NCBI GenBank assembly: GCA_016522385.1
Contig: JAEKFU010000722.1
Location: 1 to 10,554, forward strand
DNA length: 10,554 nt
Reading direction: 5' to 3'
Source of the DNA: Pseudomonadota bacterium
GTDB lineage: Bacteria > Pseudomonadota > Alphaproteobacteria > Rhizobiales > Aestuariivirgaceae
Both the position numbers and the translations under genes were made by a program. The notes beneath the pieces are model-generated. The model was not told where the DNA came from. It ran no database searches and worked only from the letters and a program-made list of their open reading frames with translations. Below are positions 7,398-10,554 of the stretch, piece after piece (position 1 is the stretch's first letter; every line of letters begins with the position of its first letter).

Positions 7398-7711
7398 TGC
7401 AACCTCTCGTTTGGTCAATTTAAGACTGAACGTGATAATAAAATACACAAACTTACCCACGAATGCACGTATTTATTGCGTTTTTTGTTCCGATTCGCCC
7501 GTAGACTTTAGTCTGTCGTCGATTTTTGATTGAACAACGCCGTTTAGAATCGACTCTTGTCGTACAGCTAAACATTTCAAATGCTGAGACAATTCACTTG
7601 TATTGCAACTTTCACACACTGCCTGATTGCTGTTGGATCACAAATACGCCAATTTGGTCGCCGAGTTGAAATCACCTTTGATGCAATGTTGGTTCAGACA
7701 GGAATGAGTTC
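7398..7711. other. AT-rich divergent intergenic region between mucR and the oxidoreductase pair
   Basis: This 314-base region must contain the promoters of both divergent genes. It is clearly richer in A and T than the flanking genes, especially at 7411-7490 with runs such as TTTATTGCGTTTTTTG, the kind of DNA MucR proteins bind, so autoregulation and control of the oxidoreductases are plausible. On the minus strand, TATTAT (7435-7440) lies 38 bases before the mucR start and could be its -10 box, though the matching -35 (TTCGTG, 7458-7463) is poor. An inverted repeat AGACT-TT-AGTCT (7503-7514) could be an operator. I find no convincing promoter for the plus-strand genes. AGGA at 7700-7703 is the ribosome site for the TTG start at 7712. 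Confidence 0.55.
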
Positions 7712-7715
7712 TTGA
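7581..7715 (+). CDS. Possible 44-codon upstream ORF (uncertain)
   Basis: An ATG at 7581 opens a 44-codon frame whose TGA (7713-7715) overlaps the TTG start of the oxidoreductase in the sequence TTGA. The peptide (MLRQFTCIATFTHCLIAVGS and 24 more residues) is weakly hydrophobic at first and resembles nothing I know. There is no ribosome binding site in front of the ATG, and an open frame of this length arises by chance fairly often. The end-on overlap is the only argument for it, since it would allow coupled translation or leader-type control. I list it as a possibility rather than as a gene. Confidence 0.13.
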   Translation: MLRQFTCIATFTHCLIAVGSQIRQFGRRVEITFDAMLVQTGMSS

Positions 7716-9010
7716 ATACACAGCTGTATGCGCCCGGCTACAAGGCGAAACCATACTGGTGGGACCACACACCACGGCCGGCACTCAATGAGGTGCCGTT
7801 GCCGGAAAAAGTCGACGTGGTGGTCATCGGATCCGGTTACACTGGGCTATGCGCGTCGCTCGAGACGACGCGTGGCGGCAGGCACACGCTTGTTATCGAT
7901 GCACAGGACGCGGGCTGGGGATGCAGCACTCGCAATGGTGGCCAAGTGGCGACCGGGCTCAGCGTTGGATACGAGAGACTGGTGCGCAAGCATGGAAAGG
8001 CTCTGGGCTACGCCATTGCCCGCGAAGGCCATAACGCATTGGCGTGGATATGTGACTTTATCGAAGCAGAAAGCATTAGCTGTGAGTTTCGCCGGTCCGG
8101 CCGTTTCTGCGGAGCGCATTCGCTCAGGGCCTATGAAGCACTCGCCCGCATGTATGGCAGGCCGCCGCCCCAAGGGCTTGAAACTGATTGCCATATGGTA
8201 ACACAGGCGGATCTGCGCTCAGAGATTGACAGCGATTTCTATCATGGTGGTGTGGTGCATCCACGTCATGCAGCCCTTAACCCGGCGCGCTTTCACCAAG
8301 GATTGCTGACGAGGGCGATTGATGACGGCGTTAGCGTGATCGCCAACTGTGCGGCAAGCGGAATAGATAAATCTGGCAGTGGCTTCGTTGTTAACACGAC
8401 CAAGGGCTCCATTGTTACCCACGACGTTGTTGTTGCAACGAACGGTTATACCGGTCATGCAACGCCCTGGCTGCGCAACCGCATCGTGCCACTTGGCAGT
8501 TACATCTTGGCGACAGAACCACTCAGCAAGGACGTTATCGACCGTCTGTTACCGCATGACCGGATGATGACGGATACCCGAAAGATGGTCGTCTACTACC
8601 GCACTTGTCCGGAGCGACGGCGGATCTTGTTTGGCGGCAGAGTGTCGGTTCGCGAGGAGGATGCGCATTCCCTGGCGCCGGCGCTCCATCGGCAGATGGT
8701 ACAGATATTTCCTGAGCTTTCGGCAACCCGGATCAGCCATATGTGGATGGGATTTGTTGGCTTCAGCTTCGACCGACTTCCGCATCTGGGTCGACAAGAC
8801 GGTATTTACTACAGCATGGGCTATTGTGGATCCGGCATTGCGTTGTCAGGCTATATGGGTATGCGGATCGGTCAGCAGGTGCTCGGCCTGGCCGAAGGCG
8901 ACAGCCCCCTCAACCGTGTCCGTTACCAGGGCCGACCATATTACTGGGGCAAACCCTGGTTCATGGTGCCTGCATTGCATTATTACAAGTGGCGCGATGC
9001 GCTTACCTGA
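7712..9010 (+). CDS. FAD-dependent oxidoreductase, PuuB-like (DAO fold), copy 1
   Basis: The 432-aa product is the normal length for the family of gamma-glutamylputrescine oxidase (PuuB) and related amine or amino-acid oxidases, which oxidise a C-N bond with FAD and pass electrons to oxygen or a quinone. The start is TTG, with AGGA 8 bases upstream; an in-frame stop at 7679 excludes an earlier start. The N-terminal YKAKPYWWD (10-18) is typical of the family. The dinucleotide-binding motif is VVVIGSGYTG (36-45), with the ribose-binding acidic residue at D63, followed by GCSTRNGGQV (70-79). Further family blocks are SDFYHGGVVHP (174-184), VVATNGYTG (240-248), the HMWMGFVGFSFDRLPHLG segment (343-360) and the C-terminal FAD contact YCGSGIALSGYMG (371-383). 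No signal peptide is present, so it is cytoplasmic. It is followed 20 bases later by a paralogue in the same orientation. The exact substrate cannot be read from sequence. Confidence 0.93.
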   Translation: MNTQLYAPGYKAKPYWWDHTPRPALNEVPLPEKVDVVVIGSGYTGLCASLETTRGGRHTLVIDAQDAGWGCSTRNGGQVATGLSVGYERLVRKHGKALGYAIAREGHNALAWICDFIEAESISCEFRRSGRFCGAHSLRAYEALARMYGRPPPQGLETDCHMVTQADLRSEIDSDFYHGGVVHPRHAALNPARFHQGLLTRAIDDGVSVIANCAASGIDKSGSGFVVNTTKGSIVTHDVVVATNGYTGHATPWLRNRIVPLGSYILATEPLSKDVIDRLLPHDRMMTDTRKMVVYYRTCPERRRILFGGRVSVREEDAHSLAPALHRQMVQIFPELSATRISHMWMGFVGFSFDRLPHLGRQDGIYYSMGYCGSGIALSGYMGMRIGQQVLGLAEGDSPLNRVRYQGRPYYWGKPWFMVPALHYYKWRDALT

Positions 9011-9030
9011 ATCTTAACAGACCCAAGAAC

Positions 9031-10344
9031 ATGACACAGGCAGACTTCTTCGACAGCGACTATCGCGAGTTGCCTTACTGGTGGGAGGCTTATGAACCGA
9101 TCGGCGCTGAATTGACGGAATTGCCGGCGGAAGCGCCGGTCGCCATTATCGGCGCTGGCTATGCGGGCCTTGCCACCGCATTGGAGCTTTCGCGGCTGAA
9201 TATCAAAGCGGTCGTGATCGAGGCACAAGACCCCGGGTATGGCGCATCAACCCGTTCGGGCGGTCTGGTTGGCGGGACGGCGTCGATCAAGAAAAACCTG
9301 ATCAGCCCCCAACCCGGCCCGGATCGCGCCGTCCGGATGATGTCCGATGCGCGGGATGGGCTTGCTATGCTTGAGCAACTGATGGAAGAGGAACAGATAA
9401 CGTGCGGATGGCACAAGTCCGGCCGCTTCACCGGCGCATGGTCGCGGCGCGACTACGATCGCATGTCCGGCGATGCCGAACAGCTCAACCGCCTGTGCGG
9501 TGCAAATGCCCATGTCGTGCCGCGGTGCAGGCAACGTGAAGAGATCGGCAGCGATTTCTATCATGGTGGTTTGGTGACCGGCGAGGCTGGGCACCTCCAC
9601 CCCGCCCTCTATTTCAAGGGACTGCTTGAAGCCTGTATCCGCCGTGGCGTGACGATCTGCGCGCGGGCTGCGGTGACGTCACTGACGACGAACGGTGCTG
9701 GTTGGTTGGTAAAGACTGTGCGCGGCAATTTGCGGGCAAGAGATGTCGTGGTTGCAACAAATGGCTATACTGGCGATGTCACGCCTCAGTTCAAGCGCCG
9801 TGTTGTCCCTTTGAGAGCCTACATCATCGCGACGCAAACTCTCCCTGAAGACCTCGCCCACAGCCTCAGCCCGAAAAATCGATCGTTCGCCGACACCAAG
9901 CGTGTGGTGACCTTCTTCAGAATGTCGAGCGACAAGCGCCGGCTGATCTTCGGCAGCCGGGTAAAGTGGCGCGATATCACACCCACTCAGATGGCGCCCT
10001 TGCTCTATCGGTTGATGATCGAGCGCTATCCGCAGCTGGCCGATACGAAGATTACCCATGCCTGGACTGGCAATGTCGCTCTGACGCTTGACGAGCAGCC
10101 ACACATCGGCAAACAAGACGGATTGCACTATGCGCTGGGATGCAATGGTTCAGGTGTTGCGATGATGACCTATCTGGGAACGCAGCTAGCGCGCAAGATC
10201 GCTGGCAGTGCCAATTATGCCTGTGCCTTCGATACCGGCAGTTTTCCCGCGCATCCGCTCTATAGAGGTCGCACGCGCTGGTTCTTGCCGGTCATCGGCA
10301 ATTATTTGAGATTCCGCGACTGGCTGGACCGGGTTCGCGCTTAG
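9031..10344 (+). CDS. FAD-dependent oxidoreductase, PuuB-like (DAO fold), copy 2
   Basis: This 437-aa protein is a paralogue of the gene before it. The frame stays open further upstream, but I chose the ATG at 9031 because the protein then begins MTQADFFDSDYRELPYWW, aligning with the first copy's N-terminus, and because an earlier start would run deep into that gene. The ribosome site is weak, so translation may depend on coupling across the 20-base gap. FAD motifs are VAIIGAGYAG (37-46), the acidic residue E64 in VVIEAQDPGYGASTRSGGLV, SDFYHGG (174-180), VVATNGYTGDVTPQFKRRVV (240-259), and CNGSGVAMMTYLG (371-383). From about residue 174 the two copies align almost without gaps. Copy 2 has Ser where copy 1 has Asn in the STRxGG loop, and the segments after SDFYHGG differ (HPRHAALN versus TGEAGHLH), which suggests different substrates or two subunits of one enzyme. 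There is no signal peptide. The substrate is unknown. Confidence 0.92.
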   Translation: MTQADFFDSDYRELPYWWEAYEPIGAELTELPAEAPVAIIGAGYAGLATALELSRLNIKAVVIEAQDPGYGASTRSGGLVGGTASIKKNLISPQPGPDRAVRMMSDARDGLAMLEQLMEEEQITCGWHKSGRFTGAWSRRDYDRMSGDAEQLNRLCGANAHVVPRCRQREEIGSDFYHGGLVTGEAGHLHPALYFKGLLEACIRRGVTICARAAVTSLTTNGAGWLVKTVRGNLRARDVVVATNGYTGDVTPQFKRRVVPLRAYIIATQTLPEDLAHSLSPKNRSFADTKRVVTFFRMSSDKRRLIFGSRVKWRDITPTQMAPLLYRLMIERYPQLADTKITHAWTGNVALTLDEQPHIGKQDGLHYALGCNGSGVAMMTYLGTQLARKIAGSANYACAFDTGSFPAHPLYRGRTRWFLPVIGNYLRFRDWLDRVRA

Positions 10345-10357
10345 AGGCTCGCGAAAG

Positions 10358-10390
10358 TTCACTTCAGATTGATTTAAACTGAAATGTGAA
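10358..10390. repeat. Imperfect inverted repeat after the oxidoreductase pair
   Basis: TTCAC-TTCAG (10358-10367) pairs with CTGAA-AT-GTGAA (10379-10390), a 10-base-pair stem with a two-base bulge and an 11-base loop. It begins 14 bases after the stop of copy 2. It lacks a T-run, so it is more likely an mRNA 3' stabiliser or an auxiliary hairpin ahead of the terminator than a terminator itself. Confidence 0.4.
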
Positions 10391-10399
10391 TTGCCTGGT

Positions 10400-10426
10400 A
10401 ACCTGTTGGAAAAAATCAGGTTTTTC
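10400..10426 (+). terminator. Probable intrinsic terminator of the oxidoreductase transcript
   Basis: AACCTG (10400-10405) pairs with CAGGTT (10417-10422) around an 11-base loop, and the stem runs directly into a T-rich tail (TTTTTC, then AATTTTAT). The stem is short and only half GC, so it is a weak to moderate terminator. The T-tract orientation fits the plus strand. On the minus strand no T-run follows the stem, so the convergent gene would need another signal. Confidence 0.5.
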
Positions 10427-10470
10427 AATTTTATCAGTTAAGAGAGCCTGATCTAGGTGCGAATGCGGGA

Positions 10471-10554
10471 TTACTGCAGGATGTCTTTCAAATCAACGAC
10501 GCCGATCGTTGAGTCCCACAGCGAGATCGCCAGTTTTTGCCCGTCGCCGGAAAA
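10471..10554 (-). CDS. C-terminal end of a WD40/beta-propeller-like protein (partial)
   Basis: Reading the minus strand from the right edge gives 27 codons and a TAA at 10471-10473. The peptide begins FSGDGQKLAISLWDSTIGVV and ends DLKDILQ. The pattern F-S-x-D-G-x-x-L-A followed by a W-D and a G-V-V-D-L strand is typical of the last blade of a WD40 or YncE-type beta-propeller. The rest lies outside the window, so the protein's role is unknown. The gene converges on the oxidoreductase pair. With so few residues the family call is tentative, but the frame and stop are clear. Confidence 0.55.
   Translation of the reverse strand, partial: FSGDGQKLAISLWDSTIGVVDLKDILQ

Noticed and set aside
7398..7460. 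Longer start for the MucR-like gene at 7460.
   Set aside because: The extra 21 residues are unlike the family, while the ATG at 7397 has a GAGAGG site and gives the usual N-terminus.
8743..9030. N-terminal extension of the second oxidoreductase.
   Set aside because: The frame is open here only because it lies within copy 1 in another frame. The family N-terminus (ELPYWW) begins just after the ATG at 9031.
8230..9570. Identical 22-base direct repeat as a mobile or recombination element.
   Set aside because: It encodes the same conserved SDFYHGG block in both oxidoreductase paralogues and is explained by common ancestry.

Overview
The window reads as a stretch of alphaproteobacterial chromosome, most likely Hyphomicrobiales or a relative. 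The main pointers are a MucR/Ros-family regulator of the rhizobial type, a DUF2333 membrane protein, and paired PuuB-like flavin oxidoreductases. Base composition is moderately GC-rich and even. I see no RNA gene, insertion sequence, CRISPR array or clear sign of recent transfer. Gene density is high; the only non-coding gaps over 300 bases flank the regulator.

Region 1 (1-6600, minus strand) is a compact five-gene operon transcribed from about 6640 down past the left edge. The order of transcription is: a soluble coiled-coil protein (361 aa), an unrecognised 392-aa protein, a 637-aa protein with a classical AAA+ ATPase domain, a 426-aa protein resembling DUF6638, and a single-pass membrane protein of the DUF2333 family whose end is cut off. 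Junctions are a 4-base GTGA overlap, a 9-base gap, a 13-base overlap and a 24-base gap, so the five products are probably made together. None has a function I can name. Together they look like an ATP-driven machine: one motor, one long coiled-coil part, one membrane anchor and two accessory proteins. This is the best candidate in the window for an undescribed system.

Region 2 (6601-7711) holds the MucR/Ros-family regulator (6996-7397, minus) between two intergenic stretches. The left one probably carries the operon promoter. The right one is AT-rich, is shared by the divergent regulator and oxidoreductase genes, and may contain a short upstream ORF that ends on the oxidoreductase start codon.

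Region 3 (7712-10344, plus) has two tandem paralogous FAD-dependent amine/amino-acid oxidoreductases of the DAO fold, 20 bases apart and presumably one transcript, with a probable terminator behind the second. Region 4 (10471-10554, minus) is the last 27 codons and stop of a convergent gene that looks like the end of a WD40-type beta-propeller.
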